Positions 43,225 through 51,571 of a stretch of 64,000 nucleotides of DNA are shown here, piece after piece. This DNA comes from DAOUMU01 sp034409055. GTDB taxonomy: Bacteria > Chloroflexota > Anaerolineae > 4572-78 > J111. The notes under the pieces are model-generated. The model saw only the letters and a program-made list of their open reading frames with translations. It was not told the DNA's origin and did not search any database. Positions within the stretch are counted from its first letter, which is position 1; every line of letters begins with the position of its first letter. The stretch spans positions 13,559 through 77,558 of the forward strand of contig DAOUMU010000266.1 of the NCBI GenBank assembly GCA_034409055.1, written 5' to 3'. The translations under genes and the position numbers were made by a program.

Positions 43225-43887
43225 CTAATTTGAGGCTATACCCAGAAGGCGCTTGCACAACTCTACAGCCCCGGCTGCATCCGGTGCATAGCCAGCGGCG
43301 CCGATTTCCTCGGCCCACTCTGCCGTCACCGAGCCGCCGCCAACGACAATCTTGTAGGTGTCTTGCAGGCCCAACTCCTTGAATAGATTAATCGTACTCA
43401 GGGCAGCCGGCCGAGTGGTTGTCATCAGCGACGACAGGGCCACGACATCTGCGTTATACTGTTTTGCCGCATCAACAAAGGCACTCGGCGAAACATTTCG
43501 CCCCAAGTCGATTACTTCAAAGCCGTGGGCGCGCAACATCGTAGCCACAATATTCTTGCCGATGTCGTGCACGTCACCCTGGACCGTGCCCGCCACGATG
43601 GCCCCCAAAGCTTTGGTAGTCTGACCCGAGGCGGTAATTGCCGCCTCCAGATGCTTGCTGACCTGTGTGGCGGCTTCACCAGCCATCATGAGTTCGGGGA
43701 GAAAATATTCCCCTGTTTGAAATCTACGTCCGACTTCAGTCAAGGCCGGGATCATGACCTGGTTAATAATCTCCAACGGGTCGACCTTGGCCTCCAGGGC
43801 CTCCAGCGTTATCGCTTCGGCCGCTTCGGCATCACCGTCTAAAAAAGCTTCTGTCAAACGTTGCTGAATAGACTCAGGTACGCTCAT
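43225..43887 (-). CDS. Corrinoid (B12-binding) methyl-carrier protein
   Basis: The 220-residue protein has an N-terminal helical cap (residues 1-90) and a Rossmann-like B12 domain with GTVQGDVHDIGKNIVATML, whose DxHxxG His ligates cobalt. VIDLGRNVSPSAF, VALSSLMTTT and IVVGGGSVTAEWA complete the fold. It matches MtbC/MttC-type carriers that accept a methyl group from an MttB-family methyltransferase. Its ATG overlaps the TGA of the upstream MttB gene by 4 bp, so the two are made together and surely function as a pair. Confidence 0.95.
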   Translation of the reverse strand: MSVPESIQQRLTEAFLDGDAEAAEAITLEALEAKVDPLEIINQVMIPALTEVGRRFQTGEYFLPELMMAGEAATQVSKHLEAAITASGQTTKALGAIVAGTVQGDVHDIGKNIVATMLRAHGFEVIDLGRNVSPSAFVDAAKQYNADVVALSSLMTTTRPAALSTINLFKELGLQDTYKIVVGGGSVTAEWAEEIGAAGYAPDAAGAVELCKRLLGIASN

Positions 43888-45296
43888 GACAATGTTTCTC
43901 CTTTCTGAGATTTTGGCCGGGGGGCATAATCAAATTTCAGACCGATCTGACTAATCTCTTCCTTCACTGTGTAATAAATATCCAACCACTCTGCAGTGGG
44001 CTGAACCGTCGCTTCGTCGTAGACCTCCTTAAATGGACGGCCCCGATTGGGATTGTCGAGGGTGTCTATATAGCCCTTCATCAGTTCGGGAATGAGTTCC
44101 GAAGCATCCTGGCGAGTCAGTCCTAAAGACGCGCGTGAAACTTCGGCAATGAAGCGGGCTTCGAGGCCGGTGGTGTGATCCCGGTTGAAGCCGCCGGTGG
44201 TGCCGGCCCCCTGCATATTGAAGCCGCACACCGTCCCTACGACCGCCCCGGCTGCACACTCATAGAGCAACTCTTTGGTACCGGGACCGGACAGGGTATA
44301 GATATCGTTCAGCAAGACAATCGGGGTGTTGCGAGATAAGGCTTGACCAACCATAGCCTGAACCCAAATCCCCAGTGGATCGGTGTTGTTCACATAATTC
44401 AGGTGGGTCAAAGAGAACATATGATAGTCTGCGTCGTACAGTACGACCCCCAGCAAGTGATCAGCCACCGACACCACGGCTGTGCCTTCTGCCCGGCCCC
44501 CCAGGCCGCCAAGTAGGGGGGTCATCAGGTCAACCGTGACTCCGCCAACGTTGTAAAGATGGGCTACTCGCGACAGTTGGTCAAAGTCAGTTTTCAGTTC
44601 AACCATCTGCGAGACCAGGATGCCGTCGGAGGGACGCAGGCCCGCTCCGGAATCAAACGTGGCCATTTTACCGGCACAGGTGAGCGGAACGGCCACATCG
44701 TTGATGTGCATACCCGGTCGCCCGGCCATTCGAACGGCTTCGCGAGCCACGTTGGCATCTCGTCGCGCCCCCAGAATTTCCAGTGGTGTGCCGGGCAGGA
44801 TATTCTCTCCCAGGTAGGTAGAGACAGAACCGGCCCCCAGGCAATCCACCAGGGGTTCCTGGGCACAGGAGAGCAAGATCAACGGATGATAGCGTTCCGA
44901 GGCGGGGGTACCGGTTGGGCCGGAATGCATCACCGTTAGCGTGGAGTCTTCGACCCCGCGATGCTGCATGACGACGGCCTCTTTTCCCGTACCCAATGTT
45001 ACGGCAGAAGGGGCCTGGGCCACCAGGTCAAGCACCTCGTCACGGGTAAAGCGAATGCAGCGCTCGGTCGATTGGCAGTAAGCACCAAACTCAACGAACA
45101 ACTGCAAACCGGCCTCAAAGACTCGGTCGGCCATATCATCATCAGTCGGTACCAGGTTGTTAGGATCATACTTAAGGTTATATTCTTTGACCAGGGCCTT
45201 AATCCGCTTAATGAGTCCAAGTTCGAACTCTTTTTCCTTCATAAAAGGGCCACTCTGGGCTCGTTTAACAATTTCAACTAACCAATTACTTTGCAT
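43884..45296 (-). CDS. Trimethylamine-methyltransferase (MttB) family protein
   Basis: MttB-superfamily enzymes move a methyl group from a quaternary or tertiary amine to the cobalt of a corrinoid protein. The 470-residue TIM-barrel protein has family stretches such as VFEAGLQLFVEFGAYC, then INDVAVPLTCAGKMATFDSG, LLGGLGGRAEGTAVVSVADH and AAGAVVGTVCGFNMQGAGTT. The frame is uninterrupted and ends in TGA; no in-frame UAG is present, so it is a non-pyrrolysine member. Such members demethylate glycine betaine, proline betaine, carnitine and similar compounds rather than trimethylamine. It overlaps its corrinoid partner gene by 4 bp. The actual methyl donor is unknown. Confidence 0.93.
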   Translation of the reverse strand: MQSNWLVEIVKRAQSGPFMKEKEFELGLIKRIKALVKEYNLKYDPNNLVPTDDDMADRVFEAGLQLFVEFGAYCQSTERCIRFTRDEVLDLVAQAPSAVTLGTGKEAVVMQHRGVEDSTLTVMHSGPTGTPASERYHPLILLSCAQEPLVDCLGAGSVSTYLGENILPGTPLEILGARRDANVAREAVRMAGRPGMHINDVAVPLTCAGKMATFDSGAGLRPSDGILVSQMVELKTDFDQLSRVAHLYNVGGVTVDLMTPLLGGLGGRAEGTAVVSVADHLLGVVLYDADYHMFSLTHLNYVNNTDPLGIWVQAMVGQALSRNTPIVLLNDIYTLSGPGTKELLYECAAGAVVGTVCGFNMQGAGTTGGFNRDHTTGLEARFIAEVSRASLGLTRQDASELIPELMKGYIDTLDNPNRGRPFKEVYDEATVQPTAEWLDIYYTVKEEISQIGLKFDYAPRPKSQKGETLS

Positions 45297-45312
45297 AGTT
45301 TTCGCCTTTCAA

Positions 45313-45464
45313 ACAAAATAGGGTCACTACCTACCCTCATGTCATTCCGAGGAGCGCAGCGACGAGGAATCCCCGAAACTTTAGCCCAAAAGAGATCTAT
45401 TTTACCAAAACCTTGGGGATTCTTCACCTGTTCAGAATGACATAGCAGGTAGTTACAAAATAGG
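45313..45464. mobile_element. MITE-like foldback with 10-bp flanking direct repeats
   Basis: ACAAAATAGG occurs exactly at 45313-45322 and 45455-45464. Between them a 130-bp foldback has arms of the type ACTACCT...TGTCATTC and GAATGACA...AGGTAGT, with inner GAGGAATCCCC and GGGGATTC. Foldback plus identical flanks indicates insertion with target-site duplication. It sits in the gap between the two MttB genes. Confidence 0.7.
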
Positions 45465-45550
45465 TTAAAGGAATTTTAAAGGGCTGTATCCCGGATTGCC
45501 GGCAAGATAAAGGCGAACGGTCGTTTGCCCCTGTCTGGCGACAAATCCAT

Positions 45551-46933
45551 TTACGGGATAGTCAGGCCCATCTGCCTGAGTTCTTCTTTCGTCTCCTCGT
45601 ACATTCTCTGCCACTCAGGTGAGGGTTTGAGAGTGGCCAGATCATATACTTCCTGAAAAGGTTGGCCGATGGGGCGCTGATCCAGGTCGGGTTGGTACCG
45701 GGCCACGAGCTGGCGTACCAATGCATTAGCATCACGGCGGGAAATTCCAGCCGCAGCGTGAGCCACCTCAGCCGTCCAGCGCGCCTCCAGACCGGAGACG
45801 TGGCCGGCGTGGATACCTGCCGCCGAGCGGGGGCCGATCAGGCCACAGGTACCCGAAGCCGCAGCCATAATGGCCATTGCCGCGGCCTCATAAAGCAACG
45901 TTTTAGTACCCGGACCACCTACCGGCGTGATAACCACATCGGTCAGTAAACGGCTGTTGCGGGCCAGGGCTTGCTGGGCCACACTGATTGCTTGAATTAT
46001 CTCCGGAGTGGTGTCGTTGTCAAAAAAGGGATGGGCCGGTGAGACAGAGTGGGTGTTGGTCATGTAGATCATCTGTAAGAGGATACATCCTCCCACGATA
46101 GCGATTGCCATCCCTTCCTTGCCTCCAACCGAGCCACCATAGATGGTATTGTAAAAGGCATGGATGACGCTGCTCGTTCGCACCAGGTGAGCCAGCTTCG
46201 ACAGCGCCCCGTAATCTGTTTTGAATTCGGAAATCATAGCGATGTGGTGCCAGTCAAAAGGGCTAAAGCCGCCATATGAGGTGGCAGAAAGCTCGGCCAA
46301 TTCAGAGACAGCGTTCTCGACACAGCCCAGGGCCAAGCCGGGACGTCCGGCACGACGGCAAGCGGCTTTGGTTAGTTCAGCCTCGTGCCATCCAGCCAGT
46401 ATCTCCCAGGGTGACCGGCTACGCACCTCCCGTTTGTAAACTTCCACCAGGGTACAGTTGATCATCGCATCAACTAACGGTTCCTGAGCATAGGACTGAT
46501 GGACGGCCAGATACAGCTCCTCGGGAATCGGCGTGCCTACCCCACCTCCTTTGATCGTCACCAGGGCCGGGTCTTCGATTTTACGTTTGCGTTCGGTGTG
46601 ACGGTCGCCGCCCTCTCCAAAAGTTACTTCGGTGGGCGCAATCGCGAGTGCGGTCAGGATTTCTGCCCGGCTAAACTTAATCTGACGCGACGTGCTAACA
46701 CAGTAAACCCCCAGCCGCTCTGCCAACGCCAGCCCAGCTTCAAATACCCGGTCAGCCAGCCCATCGTCGTCCGGTACCAATGTATCTCCCAGGGCATTGA
46801 GGTTAATATCAAACTCTGCCTGTATGCGGCCGACCTCATCGGGAACCAGGAACATGTCCCATTGCGATTCCTCGACAATGGGGCCGGTCTCGACCCGATC
46901 CAAGACATCTAGCAAACGAGTGGTGTTTCTCAC
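45551..46933 (-). CDS. Trimethylamine-methyltransferase (MttB) family protein, second paralog
   Basis: From the GTG at 46933 the protein has 460 residues and the same barrel as the neighbouring MttB: VFEAGLALAERLGVYCVSTS, LALGCVENAVSELAEL, then YGGSVGGKEGMAIAIVGGC and AASGTCGLIGPRSAAGIHAG. The GTG is chosen because AAAGGAGG lies 6 bp upstream and it overlaps the TGA of the corrinoid gene as GTGA; a TTG at 46972 would overlap far more. It ends in TAA and has no internal UAG (non-pyrrolysine class). It differs clearly from the other copy, so the two probably accept different methylated compounds or sequential methyl groups. Confidence 0.92.
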   Translation of the reverse strand: MRNTTRLLDVLDRVETGPIVEESQWDMFLVPDEVGRIQAEFDINLNALGDTLVPDDDGLADRVFEAGLALAERLGVYCVSTSRQIKFSRAEILTALAIAPTEVTFGEGGDRHTERKRKIEDPALVTIKGGGVGTPIPEELYLAVHQSYAQEPLVDAMINCTLVEVYKREVRSRSPWEILAGWHEAELTKAACRRAGRPGLALGCVENAVSELAELSATSYGGFSPFDWHHIAMISEFKTDYGALSKLAHLVRTSSVIHAFYNTIYGGSVGGKEGMAIAIVGGCILLQMIYMTNTHSVSPAHPFFDNDTTPEIIQAISVAQQALARNSRLLTDVVITPVGGPGTKTLLYEAAAMAIMAAASGTCGLIGPRSAAGIHAGHVSGLEARWTAEVAHAAAGISRRDANALVRQLVARYQPDLDQRPIGQPFQEVYDLATLKPSPEWQRMYEETKEELRQMGLTIP

Positions 46934-47604
46934 GAGCCGGCCTCCTTTCGGGTCGTAATTAGGTTCCGGCAAACCGTCACAGCCTCGATGGCATCTTCGC
47001 CGAAACCATCCACGTTAGCCGATTGGGCCCAGCCGCTGGTAACGGCTGCGCCGCCGGCCACCAACAGGAACTGATCACGCAAACCATAACCCTCCAACAA
47101 CTCGGCCAGATCCCGGATATAAGGCATCGATGTCGTCAACAACGATGACATAGCAATGATATCGGCTTTCTCCCTCTGGGCCGCCTCGATGAAAGCACGC
47201 GGAGCGACATTAGTGCCCAGGTCTATCACCTCGAATCCATTCACTTGGAGCATCAGGGCCACCATATTTTTGCCGATGTCGTGAATATCGCCCTGAACGG
47301 TGCCAATCACCACTTTGCCAAGAATGTTGCTGGCCAAGCTTTCGGCCCGAATCACCGGCTCCAGGACCTCTTTTTGCATTGCCTGGACCACCATCCCGGC
47401 TCGCATCAACTCCGGTAAAAAGATTTCCAGGCGGGCAAAACGTTCACCTATTTCCTCCAGGACAGGTTCGATAACGGTCCGGAAAAACTCCAAAGGAGAT
47501 ATCTGGGCCGCCAGTGCCTCCTGGGCTAATTGCACACCCCGATCTTTATTACCGGCCACAATGGCTTGTTTTAGCCTGGCACGCATCTGTTCGGTTTCGC
47601 TCAT
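46930..47604 (-). CDS. Corrinoid (B12-binding) methyl-carrier protein, second copy
   Basis: The 224-residue protein has a helical cap and then VVIGTVQGDIHDIGKNMVALML, the cobalt-ligating DxHxxG motif. VIDLGTNVAPRAF, IAMSSLLTTS and LVAGGAAVTSGWA follow. It is a paralog of the carrier at 43225 and is the first gene of the minus-strand block. It overlaps the second MttB gene by 4 bp, so each MttB has its own carrier. No cobalamin riboswitch was recognised upstream. The upstream gap carries a foldback and 20-bp direct repeats, and a divergent kinase gene starts 427 bp away. Confidence 0.95.
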   Translation of the reverse strand: MSETEQMRARLKQAIVAGNKDRGVQLAQEALAAQISPLEFFRTVIEPVLEEIGERFARLEIFLPELMRAGMVVQAMQKEVLEPVIRAESLASNILGKVVIGTVQGDIHDIGKNMVALMLQVNGFEVIDLGTNVAPRAFIEAAQREKADIIAMSSLLTTSMPYIRDLAELLEGYGLRDQFLLVAGGAAVTSGWAQSANVDGFGEDAIEAVTVCRNLITTRKEAGS

Positions 47605-47639
47605 TAGTCAACCTCCTTTCTTGGCTCATCTGTTGAAAG

Positions 47640-47718
47640 TGTCATTGCGAGGACGCAGTCCGAAGCAATCTCCACCTTCAATGAGGGAGACTGCTTCGCC
47701 TAAAGGCTCGCAGTGACA
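47640..47718. repeat. Foldback repeat upstream of the corrinoid/MttB block
   Basis: TGTCATTGCGAG (47640-47651) pairs with CTCGCAGTGACA (47707-47718). GCAGTC...GAAGCAATCTCC pairs with GGGAGACTGCTTCG inside. It is related in sequence to the element at 45313-45464 (TGTCATT...GAGGA start). Confidence 0.7.
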
Positions 47719-47880
47719 TGTCAGCACACTTTTTACATATGAGCCCTTTCTTTAATATTCTGCCACATAAAGTAACCCCGGCGGCTTATGATACCCTGCC
47801 TGAACACAAATCACAAGCCCGTCATTCCAAAATGAATATAATCTCCTGAATTATTCTGAGGAGTACCCAAAGGGCATAAA

Positions 47881-47936
47881 CCAGCACGCCCACGTGCGGC
47901 GTTATTTTGAGGAGCCAGCACGCCCACGTGCGGCTC
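47881..47936. repeat. 20-bp direct repeat with hairpin core
   Basis: CCAGCACGCCCACGTGCGGC occurs at 47881-47900 and exactly again at 47915-47934. Each has a GCACG/CGTGC stem; the second is extended by GGAGCC and GGCTCC (47911-47936). The pair lies in the divergent gap between the corrinoid block and the kinase and could be a protein-binding site. Confidence 0.55.
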
Positions 47937-48030
47937 CGTTCGGCTTTTTCATTGCTAATTCTGGTTCTATATTGTTAGCAATTGGCCTGGAATCGTGATA
48001 TACTTATAGCAACCAGGAGGCAGTAACATC

Positions 48031-49800
48031 GTGAGCACCAATAACACCCCGACTCGTCAGCATCCATCATCCCCCCTACACATTTTGCTGGTTGAAGACA
48101 GCGAACACGATATGCTGGTCTTTCGCCGGGCCTTTCAGAGAAGTCAGGTTGTCTGTGAAATCACCCACTATGTTCGAGCCGAGGAAGCGCTGGCCCGGTT
48201 GCAGGATACCCCTTCATCCTTTGACCTGGTGGTGACCGACTATAAACTACCCGGCATGTCCGGCCTGGATCTGTGCCAGGAACTGCTCCATAAAGAAATC
48301 CCCCTGCCCATGATCATCCTGACCGGAGCCGGGACAGAGCACCTGGCCGTCGAGGCACTCAAGACCGGGGTTGATGACTACCTGGTCAAAGACTCCGGTC
48401 AGAGCTATTTGGATCTGCTGCCGGTCGTTCTACCGGCCGTGGTCCGGCAGCATAATGACCGCCTGGTCCGCCGGCAAGTGGAAGCAGAGATTAAGCAGCG
48501 TAACGAAGAACTGGCCGCTCTGAATACCATTGCCGCTGCGGTCAGCCAATCGCTCGATCTGAAAGAGGTCCTGGAGTCTGCCCTACAAGAGACCCTACTG
48601 ATGCTAAACGTCGAGGCCGGAATAATATACGCCTTCGATGAAACCAGCCAGACTTTTTTCCCGGTCATCCATCGCGGCATTCCACCAGACGTACTGTGGG
48701 AAGTAACCGGTTTCAAACCGGGACAGGGCTTATCCGGTCGAGTGGCCGAGTCAGGTGAGGCCCTGGTGGTAACCGATTTGGACCTGGATCCCAGAAATAT
48801 CTCTCCCACAGCCGGTCGAGTGGGCTTGCATGCTTATGCCGGCATACCCATCAAAGCCAAAGGCAACGTCTTAGCGGTCATGACCCTGGCCACCTATCAG
48901 AAAGATCACTTCAAGCCCGGTCATATCAGCCTGTTGAATCACATTGGCTACCAGGTCGGTCTGGCCATTGAGAACGCCCGGCTCTACCAGGAAACCAGGC
49001 AAGCAGAGCAGGCCCTGCGGGAGAGCAAGAGTCGTCTGGAGGCCACCCTGACCGAGTTGAAAGCAACCCAGCAACAGGTGTTAGAGCAGGAACGCCTGAC
49101 TGCCGTGGGCCAATTGGCCGCCGGTATTGCCCACGACTTCAATAATCTCCTCACCGGCATCATCGGCTTTGCCGAACTGCTGCAACTGGACCCGGCTATA
49201 CCTGAGACAGCCCGAGCCGACCTGGCCCGCATTGTCAAGCAAGGTCAGCGAGGCGCCCACTTAATTCGCCAGATTTTAGACTTCAGCCGCAAATCCATCC
49301 GCCAACCCCACCCCCTGGATCTCGTCTCCTTCCTCAAGGAAGCGGCCACATCTCTGGAGCCTACTCTTCCACAGAACATTCACCTTCTCTTGGCCATCGA
49401 CCCCCACGAACTACCCATCAAGGCCGACCCCGCCCAACTGCAACAACTGCTCACCAACCTGGTCCTCAATGCCCGGGATGCCCTGCCCAATGGCGGCCAT
49501 TTAAAGCTCGGCTTATCTCGTCTCACCCTCGAGCCCGGTCAGCCACCACCTCACCCAGAGCTACCCCCCGGTCAATGGGCCCTCCTATCCGTCTCCGACA
49601 CTGGCCTCGGTATTCCCGCCGAAATACAACCCCGCATCTTCGAACCCTTCTTCACCACCAAGGAACCCGGCCAGGGCACAGGTTTAGGCCTGGCTCAGGT
49701 CTACGGTATTGTCAAGCAGCACGATGGCTACCTCGACCTCACCAGCCAGCCCGGCCGGGGAACAACAGTTACCATCTATTTACCCTGTTCCGAATCTTGA
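48031..49800 (+). CDS. Hybrid signalling kinase: receiver, GAF, histidine kinase
   Basis: The 589-residue soluble protein begins with a receiver domain: LVEDSEHDM acidic pocket, phospho-Asp in LVVTDYKLPG, and LTGAG and LVKDS motifs. A coiled coil and a GAF domain follow (residues about 165-325: LNVEAGIIYAFDE, LSGRVAESGEALVV). The HisKA motif is AAGIAHDFNNLLTGIIGF, and the HATPase has NLVLNARDAL, DTGLGIP, and GTGLGLAQVYGIVKQHDG. An N-terminal receiver before a kinase suggests it is itself the target of another kinase. The start is GTG after AGGAGG. It is divergent from the corrinoid/MttB block and may regulate it, but no DNA-binding output is present. Confidence 0.93.
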   Translation: MSTNNTPTRQHPSSPLHILLVEDSEHDMLVFRRAFQRSQVVCEITHYVRAEEALARLQDTPSSFDLVVTDYKLPGMSGLDLCQELLHKEIPLPMIILTGAGTEHLAVEALKTGVDDYLVKDSGQSYLDLLPVVLPAVVRQHNDRLVRRQVEAEIKQRNEELAALNTIAAAVSQSLDLKEVLESALQETLLMLNVEAGIIYAFDETSQTFFPVIHRGIPPDVLWEVTGFKPGQGLSGRVAESGEALVVTDLDLDPRNISPTAGRVGLHAYAGIPIKAKGNVLAVMTLATYQKDHFKPGHISLLNHIGYQVGLAIENARLYQETRQAEQALRESKSRLEATLTELKATQQQVLEQERLTAVGQLAAGIAHDFNNLLTGIIGFAELLQLDPAIPETARADLARIVKQGQRGAHLIRQILDFSRKSIRQPHPLDLVSFLKEAATSLEPTLPQNIHLLLAIDPHELPIKADPAQLQQLLTNLVLNARDALPNGGHLKLGLSRLTLEPGQPPPHPELPPGQWALLSVSDTGLGIPAEIQPRIFEPFFTTKEPGQGTGLGLAQVYGIVKQHDGYLDLTSQPGRGTTVTIYLPCSES

Positions 49801-49830
49801 AAGCTATCCGCTAATCCGCTCCCTATCCAC

Positions 49831-51291
49831 TTACCGATTTGAAGCCACCCGCTCTTCAGCCCGCCGAATGATGGCCGCCAGTTTGGCCCCTGTTTTCTCG
49901 TCCAGCGGTGAAGGCTTGTGTTCCTCCAGGATCTGCTGCACCCGGGCTTTGACCCGATCCCCCAGGGTCAACCCGCCGTCGGCCTCCCAATCCTCTCGGG
50001 ACTTCCGGTCCAACACCGTCGGCAGCCAATTTTGACGAAAGTGCCGGAACGTATGATCCTCTTCCAAAAAATGACCCCCCGGCCCAACCCGGTCAATTAC
50101 CTCCAGGGCCAATGTTTCCTCGGTCACCTCTACCCCCTGCATAAAGCGTTTAACCAGGCCCGCTATCTCGTCCATACAGACCAACATCTCGTAGGAGGCG
50201 GTCAGCCCCGCCTCGATGTAGCCCACGTCGTGCACCAGATTACCCCCACTCAAGGCCGTCAGCAGCATCCACAGCGCCCCCTCAGCCGCAGCCTGTTGAT
50301 CGAATATCTTGGCATCCGAAACCCCGGCGAACCCAAAAATCGGCAAGTCATAGTAGTGGCCCATCTCGCTCAAAGCACACCAATCCAACATGAACTCGGG
50401 TGCAGCATAGGAAGCCAGGGTGGTAGACATATCCATAGTCATCATCCCCCCCGCCCCAACCACCACCGGCGTCCCGGCTCGGATCAACTGGCAGATCAAA
50501 AGACCACTCAGTAACTCCGCATTAGCCTGGACCACCGCCCCCGCCCTGGTCACCGGCGCTGAAGCCCCGGTAATCAAGCCCGGCGTGTACACCACCGGCA
50601 ACCCCTTCTGGCAGATGTAGAGCAGCTTCTCACAACTTTCCTCAGCATGAACCAGCGGCGCGATAGGCTCGCTGTACAGAGCGCAAAACGGGCTGCGCTG
50701 CAAGGCTTCGGCCCCCCCCGCCACCGCTTCCGCCATCTCTACAATCTCTACCAGATTCTGGCGGTTCCAGGCCGTATACACAATCGGCTTAGCCGTATGG
50801 CTGACCATCTCCCGGAAATGGTACAAATCAGAAATAGCCTCGTTCACGTCCGTCGCAATACCCATACACATAATGAAACTCGTGTTAGGCAAGGCATCGA
50901 CCAGGCGCGAGACATTGGCCACGTCCGCCAGAACGGCCCGCCGCCGTTCGCCGCTGTAAACATCGATCACAAACACCGTGTCCGAACCGGTCCCATAGTA
51001 ACTCCGGTAACCCTCCAGGTACATCGCCGGCCGGCCCGCCCGGTCACACAATACCACCCGGCTCGGGGCCACCCGCATAGCCCACTCGATCAAATCAGGC
51101 GGAATACGCACCCGCTCACCCTCCAGCCAACAACCCGCTTTCGCCAATATCTGCCGCACTTCAGGAGCCAGCACCTGCACCCCGGTCCGCCGCAGCACCT
51201 CCAACGTAGCTCGATGGATTTCAACCTTCTGAGATTCACTCAGCAAAGCCATCCCGGGGGTCATTTGGGGGACATAATTACTGTTAATCAT
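49831..51291 (-). CDS. Trimethylamine-methyltransferase (MttB) family protein, third paralog
   Basis: The 486-residue protein aligns with the canonical MttB/MtgB core: GMALLSESQKVEIHRATLEV, RRTGVQVLAPEVRQILAKAG, YGTGSDTVFVIDVYSGERR, then FCALYSEPIAPL, ASAPVTRAGAVVQANAELLSG and GNLVHDVGYIEAGLTASYEM. It ends in TAA without internal UAG, so it is a non-pyrrolysine member. It differs from the two paralogs in the block and resembles the classical glycine-betaine-type subfamily more. It has no adjacent corrinoid gene and may share a carrier with the block 2 kb away. It is convergent with the kinase gene. Confidence 0.93.
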   Translation of the reverse strand: MINSNYVPQMTPGMALLSESQKVEIHRATLEVLRRTGVQVLAPEVRQILAKAGCWLEGERVRIPPDLIEWAMRVAPSRVVLCDRAGRPAMYLEGYRSYYGTGSDTVFVIDVYSGERRRAVLADVANVSRLVDALPNTSFIMCMGIATDVNEAISDLYHFREMVSHTAKPIVYTAWNRQNLVEIVEMAEAVAGGAEALQRSPFCALYSEPIAPLVHAEESCEKLLYICQKGLPVVYTPGLITGASAPVTRAGAVVQANAELLSGLLICQLIRAGTPVVVGAGGMMTMDMSTTLASYAAPEFMLDWCALSEMGHYYDLPIFGFAGVSDAKIFDQQAAAEGALWMLLTALSGGNLVHDVGYIEAGLTASYEMLVCMDEIAGLVKRFMQGVEVTEETLALEVIDRVGPGGHFLEEDHTFRHFRQNWLPTVLDRKSREDWEADGGLTLGDRVKARVQQILEEHKPSPLDEKTGAKLAAIIRRAEERVASNR

Positions 51292-51571
51292 TACAATCCG
51301 TTCTCCTTTACCAAAATTTAACCAGGCTCATTTTAAATCGAGTTACTCCTTCATAGCAAGTCACAAAGCCACAACAGCGCAGCAAGCCGCGCCATTGTAG
51401 CCCTTTCTTAATCATGATGATAAAATGTTATGGTAGAGGGTATTATCGGACTACTGCCCACCTATTCACCCGTATCGGGGTGATGATAGACAGTGGCTAT
51501 ATAGCGCCGTGCTGGGCCGCTGGGCATTCATGGGAACTGGTATCATCTAAGTACCGCCAAAGGGGAGCAAA

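Noticed and set aside
43884..46933. Pyrrolysine-containing trimethylamine methyltransferase
   Set aside because: Both frames are open without UAG and stop at the expected family length, so they are non-pyrrolysine members.
47605..48030. Cobalamin riboswitch ahead of the corrinoid/MttB block
   Set aside because: No B12-box-like GCCACTG element or suitable structure was found; the gap holds a foldback and direct repeats instead.
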